A DNA stretch of 64,000 bases from Nitrosospira briensis. GTDB taxonomy: Bacteria > Pseudomonadota > Gammaproteobacteria > Burkholderiales > Nitrosomonadaceae. Shown here one piece after another: positions 50,704 to 58,843 of the stretch (position 1 is the first letter of the stretch; each line of letters opens with the position of its first letter). Below the pieces are notes generated by a model, which saw only the letters and a list, made by a program, of their open reading frames with translations, did no database searches and was not told the DNA's origin. The translations under genes and the position numbers were made by a program. Location: positions 715,852-779,851 of the forward strand of contig NZ_FOVJ01000001.1 in assembly GCF_900115125.1 (NCBI RefSeq), read 5' to 3'.

Positions 50704-51117
50704 CCTCTTCTCCTTGCTGATTCAAGTGGATAATGGCACAGGCAAACGAATTCTGTTTAAAAGAGAGGGAGTACGCCCACGCTGATTTTTTAGCCCCCTA
50801 TGGAATTGAAGGGATTTACCTTCTTTCCATACGATCCGCTTTCTTCGGTTCGGAAGTCAGGCAGGCTTTTAATGTGAGTTATACCTGAAACTGGTGTTGC
50901 CGGACAAGCGCCCAAAAAGGCCACTACTCAGCGGTGGAAGAAATAGGGGGAAAGCCGGTAAGGGGTGAGTGGGTGACGGTAGAGGTAAAGCAGCAAAGGC
51001 GAAACATGGTGGACAGCAATGCCATTGAGTTCTACTCTACTTGTTACCGACTCTTTCGATATGTAAATCCCTTTCGCCGGGTCGGTTAAGGTTACGCGAT
51101 GGGTAATTCAGGTGCTG
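50704..51117. other. Intergenic region, no gene found
   Basis: About 410 bases between the SRPBCC gene start and the autotransporter gene stop. No open frame with ribosome binding site was identified, and no clear terminator hairpin for the autotransporter gene was recognised. Confidence 0.35.
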
Positions 51118-54100
51118 TTAGAATTTCCAGCTCAAATTGGCGCGGACTCCATTATCCACAATGTTATGCAGAACCTGCCCATTGTAATAAATGCCAAGGG
51201 TGGCGGCTTTAATGATGTTGACATCGAGGCCTCCGGATATCACGATTGCATCGCCCGCTATCGGCACCCCGGCAGTGGCAAAAGACGAGCCGCCTGCAAA
51301 GGCGAAAGTCGAAAGCGGGGTCCTGTCGCCGAAGGCATGGCGCCAGCCGAGTGTGCCGCGCAATGTCGTAGTCATCCTGTCTGCGCTTGAAAACGTCTTT
51401 GCCGCGTTGAGGCCAACCGTCGTGTAAGCCGTGCCCTGATTGTCCTTTGGACTGCGCAGGGCGGCCGGTCCTCCACGTTCCTGAAAACTGTTTGCATCCA
51501 GGTTGACGTAAGCAATCCGGGCAAACGGCTCGAGCAATACCATATCAAATGGAAGCCCATACCCCACCTCGCCAAATACCTGAGCGGTGTGGGCAGTATA
51601 GTTTCCCTTGGCATGGTCCGAGAAACCGGCAAAGGCAATATTCCGGTTGGTTTCGAGGTCGTGCCAGACGTATGCCGAGCCGAGGCGCAGACCGAGCGGT
51701 CCCCACTGTGTAGCTCCATAAAGCGAAATATGGTAGTTATCGCTTGAACTCGTCGAGAGCTGATTCACATTGTAGAAGCTGTGGCTGTAACCGGTCGCGA
51801 CGCCAAGCAGGAATTTATCGGCAATGAGCACGTCGCCGCCGAGAAAGACTCCGCCGATATTGCGGCCGATCCGGGTGGCGTTGCCGTCGCCGTCGCGATG
51901 CCCGAAAGAACCGAAGGAACGGCTCCAGAAAGTGCGTCCCGTGGCAGGGCTATGCTGAGTCGCCTGTCCAGCCAGTCCCGAGGCCTGCGCGCCAGTTGCA
52001 CTGAAAGCCTGCCTCATCCGGTCAGATACCGCTTCGCGCATAAAGCGGCTGTCCTCGATCATTACTCCCTTCACACTCGCATGACCTTCTCCCGAAAGCG
52101 TATTGAAAGCGCGCCGCGCGCTCTCTTGGTCGGGTAGGTCAACGATAGCGCTATAGATGGGATTGCCGGGCCCCAGGCTCTCCGCCCCGCTACCCCCGGC
52201 ACACTGGTTACGAGTACCGGCGATATCGCAAAAGCGCAGGATATCGAGATAAACATTGTTCAGATCATAGGCAAGCCCGAGATTAATGCGAGGCAAGCCT
52301 TGCGCAAGCGTATCGAACCTGCCGGTCAAGCCATCATTGGCGGTCAGAATGGTGTAACGGCTACCTGGAGCATAAGCGCCCCCTGCAGCAATAACAGAAA
52401 CCCTCCCGCCCTGGATATCGGCGAGGCCAGAGACGACAATCCTGTCGCTTACGCCAGCAGGCGCGATTTCCACCTCATAAGTGGAACCGGCGAGTTGAAC
52501 GTAGTTGCCGTTGACCGTCAGCGTACCGATTGAATTTCCCGGCGCTATCGTACCGGCTACAACTGTCGTTTCCATTCCACCCGCGGCGCCAATGTCCCCA
52601 TCGCCCTGAAGGCGGCCGCCTGCCAGCACATCGAGTGTTCCACCCAGCGCCCCTTTTATCGCGAGCGTGCCGTCATTAACGAAGGTGTGCCCCCCGAAGC
52701 CACCAGAGTCGCCCGTCAGTGTCAGCAGACCGGCGCCCTGCTTATTCAAATCGCCTGTACCGGAAATAACGCCACCATAGCTGATGTTGCCGGAACGATT
52801 GAAGGTCAGCACTCCATTGTTGGTCACGTTACCGGAAATACTGCCGAGCATTCGGCCGTCGCCAATCTGTAGCGTCCCGGCATTGATCGTCGTGCCCCCC
52901 GTATAGGTGTTGGTGCCCGTCAGAATGAGCGCGGCTGCCCCGGTCTTATTCAAGGTGCCGCCCCCGCTAATCGTTTCGTTCACAATCAGATCCGAATCTG
53001 TCTGGAATGTGTCGCCCGCTGTATTGAGCGTGACGCTGCGTCCCGTCGAAAATGCGGCCGTGTTTGCCAGCGTGCCGCCGTTGAACGTGACCGCCCCCGA
53101 GGCAGCGCCGAGGTTGGCGTCTGAACTTACCGACAGCGTTCCTGAGGTCAGAACCGTGCCTCCGGAGTAGGTATTGACAGCTGTCAACTCCAGCAACGCG
53201 GGACCCATACCGACGACATTGAGCCCGCCCGTTCCGGACAGGACACCATTCATCCTGGCATGGCCGTTGCTGGTCCCGCCTTCGACCTGAATGGTGCGAT
53301 GCATGCCACCAAGATCAATCCCGTTCTGGAAATCGAGCATACCGTTATTGGATGTACCCAGGATCAGGCGATTGCCGGTAGGAACAAAACGTCCGCTCCC
53401 CCAGGTCAGCGTTCCGCCCCCACCGCCGATATCCACAACACGATCGCTACCCGAGGATTGGAAGCCGCCATCACCCGTCCAGCGTACTTGCCCGGCTCCC
53501 ATACCCAGGCTGCGCGTAAAATCGCCGGAAGCGCCAGTCAACTCAATCGACCCGCCCGCTCCAACCGCTCCATTGAATACCAGATTGCTGCCAGCCGAAA
53601 GCGCACCCGCGCTGCCAAGCTGAAGAACGCCCTGGGTTACTGTAGTCACACCGGTGTAAGTATTGTTTCCCGATAATGCCATGCGGCCAGCACCGTTCCT
53701 TGTCAGGGAAAGCAGATTACCCCCTGTATCGGCCAAGTCTCCCGCCAGCGTTCCTCCGATTCCATTCAAGTTAAGAGTGGCCGAGGCAGTCAAGATTGGG
53801 GAGCCATCCCACGTTTTTCCCTCTCCCCCTTGCACGTTCACTGTGTCACCTATCAGCGTGTAATCATGCACAAAATCGGAATTGAAATGAAAAGTTGTAC
53901 CTTTGCTTAGCACCAGGTCGGAAGCTGCCGTCGAAACACCCAGAGCGTTCGCATTATCCACACGAAGTGTGCCCAGAATAACCGTTGCTACGCCGCTAAA
54001 GCCCGTGTTGTCGGCGGTCAAAATCAGCGTACCCGAGGCGTTTTTGATAAATCCGCCGGTGCCGGCAAGAGTTGAGTTGATTATCGCCACTGGCGCATGA

Positions 54101-54465
54101 ACAAAAATGGTGGGACGGGTTCCGCCGCCAAGCGTCAGCGTGCTGCCACTTATAGTATATCCATCTGTTCTAAAGGTAATATTGTGGGCGGCGATTGGCA
54201 TGCTCAGCGTTATGTTGCCGGCCGTTCCGCCAAGGATCGCATTATCGAACGTAGGGTTTTGCCAGGCCTGAAAGCTCGCGCCGTTGAGCCAGTTTGGAGA
54301 ACTTGTGTCCCAGGTTCCGCTGCCGCCGGTGCCCGATCCGGCGTTATTGGCATCCCACGTGAGATTCTGCTGGGCGTAAAGCGGCGGCATTAAGGCCGGA
54401 GCCGCCAATAATGATGTAATGACGAATCTCATTTGAAGAGAAACGCAATTTTTTCTTTTCGTCAT
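51118..54465 (-). CDS. Autotransporter with PATR-type passenger
   Basis: A 1115-residue protein. A signal peptide (about residues 1-32, ending LYAQQ) is followed by a passenger of about 800 residues. The passenger is built of Gly/Asn/Thr-rich rungs with several autotransporter-associated repeats (YTGVTTVTQGVLQLGSAG; YSGGTVLTSGTLSVSSDA; YTGGTTINAGTLQIGDG). The C-terminal 280 residues form the translocator barrel (RTFWSRSFGSFGHRDGDGNA; LLGVATGYSHSFYNVNQLST), ending in LSWKF with the terminal Phe. Type V secretion places the passenger at the cell surface, likely in adhesion. No protease domain is seen in the passenger. Confidence 0.92.
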   Translation of the reverse strand: MTKRKNCVSLQMRFVITSLLAAPALMPPLYAQQNLTWDANNAGSGTGGSGTWDTSSPNWLNGASFQAWQNPTFDNAILGGTAGNITLSMPIAAHNITFRTDGYTISGSTLTLGGGTRPTIFVHAPVAIINSTLAGTGGFIKNASGTLILTADNTGFSGVATVILGTLRVDNANALGVSTAASDLVLSKGTTFHFNSDFVHDYTLIGDTVNVQGGEGKTWDGSPILTASATLNLNGIGGTLAGDLADTGGNLLSLTRNGAGRMALSGNNTYTGVTTVTQGVLQLGSAGALSAGSNLVFNGAVGAGGSIELTGASGDFTRSLGMGAGQVRWTGDGGFQSSGSDRVVDIGGGGGTLTWGSGRFVPTGNRLILGTSNNGMLDFQNGIDLGGMHRTIQVEGGTSNGHARMNGVLSGTGGLNVVGMGPALLELTAVNTYSGGTVLTSGTLSVSSDANLGAASGAVTFNGGTLANTAAFSTGRSVTLNTAGDTFQTDSDLIVNETISGGGTLNKTGAAALILTGTNTYTGGTTINAGTLQIGDGRMLGSISGNVTNNGVLTFNRSGNISYGGVISGTGDLNKQGAGLLTLTGDSGGFGGHTFVNDGTLAIKGALGGTLDVLAGGRLQGDGDIGAAGGMETTVVAGTIAPGNSIGTLTVNGNYVQLAGSTYEVEIAPAGVSDRIVVSGLADIQGGRVSVIAAGGAYAPGSRYTILTANDGLTGRFDTLAQGLPRINLGLAYDLNNVYLDILRFCDIAGTRNQCAGGSGAESLGPGNPIYSAIVDLPDQESARRAFNTLSGEGHASVKGVMIEDSRFMREAVSDRMRQAFSATGAQASGLAGQATQHSPATGRTFWSRSFGSFGHRDGDGNATRIGRNIGGVFLGGDVLIADKFLLGVATGYSHSFYNVNQLSTSSSDNYHISLYGATQWGPLGLRLGSAYVWHDLETNRNIAFAGFSDHAKGNYTAHTAQVFGEVGYGLPFDMVLLEPFARIAYVNLDANSFQERGGPAALRSPKDNQGTAYTTVGLNAAKTFSSADRMTTTLRGTLGWRHAFGDRTPLSTFAFAGGSSFATAGVPIAGDAIVISGGLDVNIIKAATLGIYYNGQVLHNIVDNGVRANLSWKF

Positions 54466-54863
54466 TTATCCAGGACCAATAGGAAGTCCGGTTTCCCCGG
54501 GAGATTCGTTTTTAGGAAAATGAGTGGAGCAAGGCGCACCCGCCGAAACAGACAATTCCTTATGGCTTACCGTCAGGTTCGTGTTTGCGTGACGGTTGAA
54601 TCATACCAACCACCCATTCCCGTCTTAAAGCTGAAGTACGCAAGGCCTGGGACGTTCTAGTGCTTGAAGCGGTAGAAGAACAACTTCCACAAGAGACAGA
54701 GTGGCTTGGAAGAAGGACTTTAACTGTAAGAAAGCGCCGCGGATACCTGTTAAATATTACAGGTCCGTGATTACGGAAGCAGGATTCGGGCTTCTTCTGC
54801 CTGGCGCCAATTCGCTTCGGCACACCGACATAACTGCATGCTTGTGGTCAGGAAGCGGGACTA
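54466..54863. other. Intergenic region, no convincing gene
   Basis: About 400 bases between the autotransporter start and the PEP-CTERM gene stop. On the plus strand an open frame at about 54602-54766 reads a charged peptide (EVRKAWDVLVLEAVEEQLPQ) without a usable start codon; it may be debris. Nothing else was identified. Confidence 0.35.
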
Positions 54864-55454
54864 CTATGAGACCGCTTTCCGGCGGCGACCAAGCATGATT
54901 CCGGCACAACCGATCATCACCAGCGCAATTGATGCGGGCTCAGGAACTTCAGCGGTAATCGCGGGTTGCGGGGGTATGGGCGCTGCTACTGTTTTTTGAA
55001 TTTGATAAGTTCCTTCGATGCCTTCTTCCCAGTAAGATCTCATATCGCCTTCATAATTATTGGCGTAATACGATATCCCGAGAAAGTAATTGCCGGGATC
55101 GAGCTCCAGCGCCAGCTGGGAGTAACGAGGACCGCCGCCAATGTCGTCGTTAAATGAAAGTAAGCCGCCTGATTCATTAAAAAGGGATAACATAGTATCG
55201 AAATCGGAACCGTCGGTATTCGCTAGGAAGAAGCCACCTGCCCATTCAAAGCCGTAAACATCGGCACCATCGTTTTCGTGAATCGCACCGAATATCGTAG
55301 CCGTATCCCACGGAATGTAGTTGGCCGTTTCGGCTGTAGTCCCCGCGTCCCCTGTTTCAAAATACATGCTTGCGCAAGCAGGATAGGATCCCGCCAAAAT
55401 AACAGCCGGTACGAGTGCTGCAAAAAGCTTTTTAAATACTGAAATGACCTTCAT
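54864..55454 (-). CDS. PEP-CTERM sorting-signal protein
   Basis: A 196-residue secreted protein: signal peptide (MKVISVFKKLFAALVPAVIL, ending ACASMYF), a beta-rich body (GADVYGFEWAGGFFLANTDG; YSQLALELDPGNYFLGISYY) resembling DVUA0089-type domains, and a C-terminal VPEPASIALVMIGCAGIMLG then RRRKA. That last part is the PEP-CTERM anchor recognised by exosortase/archaeosortase-type EpsH enzymes in exopolysaccharide-making bacteria. The ATG at 55454 with an AGAGGG upstream is preferred over TTG five codons earlier. No exosortase gene lies in this window. Confidence 0.92.
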   Translation of the reverse strand: MKVISVFKKLFAALVPAVILAGSYPACASMYFETGDAGTTAETANYIPWDTATIFGAIHENDGADVYGFEWAGGFFLANTDGSDFDTMLSLFNESGGLLSFNDDIGGGPRYSQLALELDPGNYFLGISYYANNYEGDMRSYWEEGIEGTYQIQKTVAAPIPPQPAITAEVPEPASIALVMIGCAGIMLGRRRKAVS

Positions 55455-55971
55455 CGTATCCCTCTTCAAAATCCTGATATGTCGTTCGAATAGTCAGCGT
55501 TTGCATTTATCCTTTTCGCTCCTGTTTCACATCCAAAACCTCGCGCCGCCACCAGCGCGCGGGTCTTTCCATAAAAAAACAGCTTGCGAGAGGCGCATAA
55601 TACCGATTTGAAGATTCGTGCCAATTGTACTGAAGTACACCTTTGATGCCGCTTGATACCCTTGACACCGGGGAAAAGACTAAGCGCACCGTTTACCAGT
55701 TCAATGTCGGCACACTCACCACGTGGCCTGTGAGAACTGCAGCGATAGATAAATTTGGGGGGACGGGGAGATACGCTGGAACTCGGCGGCGATGCAATAC
55801 TATCAATACCGCATGCCTTGGATCACGCGGATTTCGAGGAACTGGTCAGTGCGTCGATCACCTGTTGTGATGACCTAACAACAACTTCCGTCATCACCTT
55901 CCGGAACCCATCGTTCTTGATTCGCTATTAATAGCCTGCCGAAATCGAGGCGGAATACCTCTTGGCTTGCA
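55455..55971. other. Intergenic region, no convincing gene
   Basis: About 520 bases with no supported gene. On the plus strand a 50-codon frame ending near 55930 (contains LSIPHALDHADFEELVSASI) looks like the tail end of a protein but has no proper start, suggesting a gene remnant. The promoter of the PEP-CTERM gene must lie in its left part. Confidence 0.35.
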
Positions 55972-56232
55972 TCAGTGAAGGCTTGCTTTGGCTCCGGCAT
56001 AACGTGCAAGGAGTCCGGCGGCATCCATACCTGTCCTGCGCGCCATATATATACCCGCCTGGATGTCAATGCTATCGGATGCCGGATGCAGAACAAGCAG
56101 ATGAAAGTGATGCGCGATTGCTGACTGGGTAGCCGCATCGGGAAGCCGGTGGCGCCTGGTAGTGAGCCATGATAAAACCGCCAACAGCAACTTGACCGAC
56201 GGTTTCTCGTATTGTGATTTAAGATTTTGCAT
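55972..56232 (-). CDS. Small hypothetical protein, possibly Fur-regulated
   Basis: An 86-residue protein (MQNLKSQYEKPSVKLLLAVL; SAIAHHFHLLVLHPASDSID) with no recognised domain. It lies about 80 bases downstream of a good Fur box, which suggests iron-responsive control. The ribosome binding site is weak. A longer frame in another phase (up to 56306) is less protein-like and is not preferred. Confidence 0.4.
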   Translation of the reverse strand: MQNLKSQYEKPSVKLLLAVLSWLTTRRHRLPDAATQSAIAHHFHLLVLHPASDSIDIQAGIYMARRTGMDAAGLLARYAGAKASLH

Positions 56233-56314
56233 AAATAATTCATTAAGAGAATGTCGGCTTCACCCATGGCTTGAAACCAAATCTCTTCCGGGATTCTAAA
56301 GAACAAACATTAAT

Positions 56315-56333
56315 GATAATGAGAATGATTGTC
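56315..56333. promoter_or_regulatory. Fur box
   Basis: GATAATGAGAATGATTGTC matches the 19-base Fur consensus GATAATGATAATCATTATC at 15 of 19 positions. It lies about 80 bases before the leftward small hypothetical gene. It may control that gene or an unrecognised rightward transcript. Confidence 0.7.
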
Positions 56334-56410
56334 AATATTATTTACAACTCTACCGGGATTCTGATTAAATCGAATGCAGATGAAAGGGATATTCATGCGT
56401 CTGGGAAAAC

Positions 56411-56445
56411 GGCCGCCAACTCCCGACGGGAGAAGTTTGGCGGCC
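56411..56445 (+). terminator. Strong hairpin with T-rich tail
   Basis: Two nested stems: outer GGCCGCCAA / TTGGCGGCC (9 bp) and inner CTCCC / GGGAG (5 bp), a very stable structure. It is followed rightward by ATATCTTCTTTGATTT, not a pure T-run. It could stop rightward transcription from the Fur-box region or serve as a small-RNA end. Confidence 0.5.
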
Positions 56446-56522
56446 ATATCTTCTTTGATTTCAACCGCTGGCTGGTTTCAGGTGGTCAGCCGTGTTTAAC
56501 TTAAACTTAAACGGATTGCAGG

Positions 56523-56780
56523 CTAATACCGTTTAAGTGGAGCGGGCCCGGAATCCGGGTTCTCATTCCTGGTATCGTGGTGCGGTTCAGTTCCGGTAAC
56601 AGACTTCGCTTCTTCACGCGTTTCCTGTTTCTTGCTGGAGCGGTTTTCTATTTTCTCCTCAACGCGGTTCCCATGGGTTTCCTCGCTGACAAGGATGCTT
56701 TCGTCCGATTCGTCCGGCAACTGATCAGATAGTTCATCTTTTCCTATTTCCTCATCTTCGGGCTTCGGGGGATTTTCCAT
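56523..56780 (-). CDS. Small acidic disordered protein
   Basis: An 85-residue protein, very rich in Glu/Asp/Ser/Pro (MENPPKPEDEEIGKDELSDQ; DESDESILVSEETHGNRVEE), with no hydrophobic core, so probably intrinsically disordered. The ATG at 56780 has AAGGAG seven bases upstream, which decides it over an extension of 27 codons. No family recognised. Confidence 0.6.
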   Translation of the reverse strand: MENPPKPEDEEIGKDELSDQLPDESDESILVSEETHGNRVEEKIENRSSKKQETREEAKSVTGTEPHHDTRNENPDSGPAPLKRY

Positions 56781-57126
56781 TTTGGCTCCTTCGATTTGTT
56801 TCGGCAACAGTGCACATTCATTCTCATAAAATCTCCTGACAGATTCCGTGCGATAGCGCACTTGCCCGGCACTCGCCGCATTATAAAGACAGGCAGGAAG
56901 ACAACTACATTCTTCGCACCCAAGGTTTCAACGGTTACCGATTTGCGCACGCTTACTGGTTGAATCTCCCTATTCCCCAAATGCGACAATTTTCGAAAAA
57001 CGAATCCTTATGTCGGGTAGCGAACGGAACGTTTCCCGTACGGACTTCATTATTGCAGAGCCGAAAATATTGGCGAGATGCCGTTCGGTACAAATCACAC
57101 AATCAAGACAACCAAGGAGAAGAACT
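56781..57126. other. Divergent intergenic region
   Basis: About 345 bases between the leftward acidic-protein gene and the rightward DUF4142 gene. No gene is supported; an in-frame extension of the DUF4142 gene lacks a ribosome binding site. Promoters for both genes must lie here; none was clearly resolved. Confidence 0.4.
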
Positions 57127-57666
57127 ATGAAAAATTTGATCACGTTGACAATTGCTCTGATGCTCCCCGCGTTTGCCGTTAACGCCCAGACAGGGGATAT
57201 GAAAGGTGATCTCGGCGATGCTGAAATTGCCCACATTGTCGTTACCGCGAACGACGTTGATATCGAGGCCGGCAACCTCGCGAAGAAAAAAGCAAAACAG
57301 GAGGATGTGCATGGCTACGCTCACCGGATGATAGCGGATCACACGGATGTCAATCAGCAGGCGAAGGATCTGGTAACAAAACTGAACGTGACACCCAAGG
57401 ATAACCCGATCAGCCAGAGCCTGAAAGCGGATGGCAAGAAGAACCTCGACAAATTGAAGGATCTGAGCGGCAAGGAATTCGACAAAGCCTATATTGAAGG
57501 TGAAATAGCCCTCCACGAAAAAGTAATCAACGTGGCCGACACCAAGCTTGTGCCCAACGTCAAGAATGAGGAACTGAAAGCCCTGCTGGTCAAAGTTCGC
57601 CCATCGCTTGTCTCACATCTCGAGCATGCCCAGAAACTCAAGGAAACAGTGGGTCAATATAAGTAG
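57127..57666 (+). CDS. Secreted DUF4142 protein
   Basis: A 179-residue protein with signal peptide MKNLITLTIALMLPAFAVNA, then a ferritin-like helical DUF4142 domain: IVVTANDVDIEAGNLAKKKA, YAHRMIADHTDVNQQAKDLV, IEGEIALHEKVINVADTKLV and VSHLEHAQKLKETV. The His-rich helix positions could bind metal. AAGGAG precedes the ATG, deciding the start. Such proteins are common in Proteobacteria and associated with stress; precise function unknown. Confidence 0.87.
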   Translation: MKNLITLTIALMLPAFAVNAQTGDMKGDLGDAEIAHIVVTANDVDIEAGNLAKKKAKQEDVHGYAHRMIADHTDVNQQAKDLVTKLNVTPKDNPISQSLKADGKKNLDKLKDLSGKEFDKAYIEGEIALHEKVINVADTKLVPNVKNEELKALLVKVRPSLVSHLEHAQKLKETVGQYK

Positions 57667-57746
57667 TTGAGCATAGTAGGAAAGACAACTACAGTTTTCC
57701 GTTCCACCCCGGGCTATTCCGCCCGGCTAAACCTGGCCATGCCGGA

Positions 57747-58129
57747 ATGTTGCGCCAGTCGTCACGCAACATTCCCCGCCGCAGTACATGCTTTCATTAT
57801 GCGCAACCCAAAACAATCATAATCGGGAGCAGCTTGGCCGGCTTGGTGGCCGGACTGGAGCTTGCCCGGCGAGGGTTCGAGGTAGTGTTGCAGAAAGCCA
57901 GCCCCTACCTCGGCGGGAGAACCGCGTCATGGAATATGGAAGGAATGGATGTAGAGTCCGGGTTGCACAGGGTGCTCGGATTTACACAGCTTTTCCCAAG
58001 CTGGTGAAGAGCCACGAATCTGTATGGGAAACCGGTCTCCCGCATGCAGTCTATGCTGGATCCATGACCGATGGTTGCAGACCGGTGCTTCCCAGCATTG
58101 CGTGGAAAACACCGGGACCGGTGGTTTAA
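57747..58129 (+). pseudogene. Frameshifted remnant of an FAD-dependent amine oxidase/desaturase
   Basis: The first frame reads TIIIGSSLAGLVAGLELARR, then GGRTASWNMEGMDVESGLHR and stops soon after VLGF. A second frame then gives YTAFPKLVKSHESV, the expected continuation of the amine-oxidase/HpnE-like N-terminus (GLHRVLGFYxAFPKL). So a one-base-type shift at about 57985 breaks the gene, and the rest of the family (about 400 residues) is missing. The Rossmann FAD motif is intact. It is a decayed fragment, not a working enzyme. Confidence 0.72.
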
Positions 58130-58181
58130 GCGAACCTCCAGTATTTTATGACCAGTCGCGGCTCGTGGCCCGTTTACAAGA

Positions 58182-58571
58182 TTAGTAGCCGCCGCCGCCA
58201 GATTGCCCGGATGACCCCCCGCTTTGGGACCCCGATCCCTGGCCCGACGAGCCGGTTCCCTGCCCACTTGAAGTTCCTCCGTACGAAGAGCCGCCTTGCC
58301 CTTGCCCGGATGTGCCCTGGCCGGAAGTAGAGCCGCCGGATTGCTCATAGCCACGTGGTTCGGGCGCAGGCGCACCCTGTCCGCTTGTAGATTGCCCCCC
58401 TCCGGAACCTGCTTTTTTATCAATTGGGCCACCATGCCCGGACATATCGCCGTATTGGCCAGTCTGATCTCCAGCGCCGGCAGCTTGAGCCACACCAGCG
58501 GCACTGAAAACGATGACGCTGGCGAGTGCTATCGTTCGAGCTGCTTTCTTCAGTATGAACATATTTTCCAT
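58182..58571 (-). CDS. Gly/Ser/Gln-rich secreted protein
   Basis: A 129-residue protein: signal peptide (MENMFILKKAARTIALASVI, cut near AQAAGAG), then a low-complexity body of GQ/GS repeats (GGSTSGQGTSGQGQGGSSYG; GTSSGQGTGSSGQGSGSQSG). It is likely disordered outside the cytoplasm, perhaps matrix- or surface-associated. GGGGA precedes the ATG. An overlapping antisense or alternative frame is rejected because of the clear signal peptide. Confidence 0.65.
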   Translation of the reverse strand: MENMFILKKAARTIALASVIVFSAAGVAQAAGAGDQTGQYGDMSGHGGPIDKKAGSGGGQSTSGQGAPAPEPRGYEQSGGSTSGQGTSGQGQGGSSYGGTSSGQGTGSSGQGSGSQSGGSSGQSGGGGY

Positions 58572-58843
58572 GATAATTCCCCATATCTATCCAGCAAAAT
58601 TGCTGAACTGAAATGCTACTCTGGCTACTGAATCGTTCCGTACGTTGACGCACAAAACAGCGAAATGGAAACAGTCATTACAGTGAACAAAAGCTTAAAG
58701 CCATCAGGAAGCGGAATCTCGGGGGACGTCAAAAATATCGATGAGATTTACCAGGCGGCCTTCAACAATATCCAGCGAAACTTGTATCCCCATGCTCGAG
58801 ATAAATGATTTTGTCTGAAGACCTGCCTGCTGCATTCACACTG

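Noticed and set aside
55507-55689. 60-codon leftward frame
   Set aside because: Trp/Arg-rich peptide with no motif and no supporting context; treated as non-coding.
56271-56504. 77-codon rightward frame across the Fur box
   Set aside because: It runs through the regulatory site and a strong hairpin and has no family; a frame produced by the AT-rich Fur sequence.
57905-58504. Leftward 199-codon frame overlapping the Gly/Ser/Gln-rich gene and remnant
   Set aside because: Out-of-phase with the signal-peptide gene; its peptide is Arg/Pro-rich with no export or family signal.
58665-58808. 47-codon rightward frame (METVITVNKSLKPSGSGISG...)
   Set aside because: Plausible peptide but no ribosome binding site and no neighbour context; conservation would be needed to accept it.
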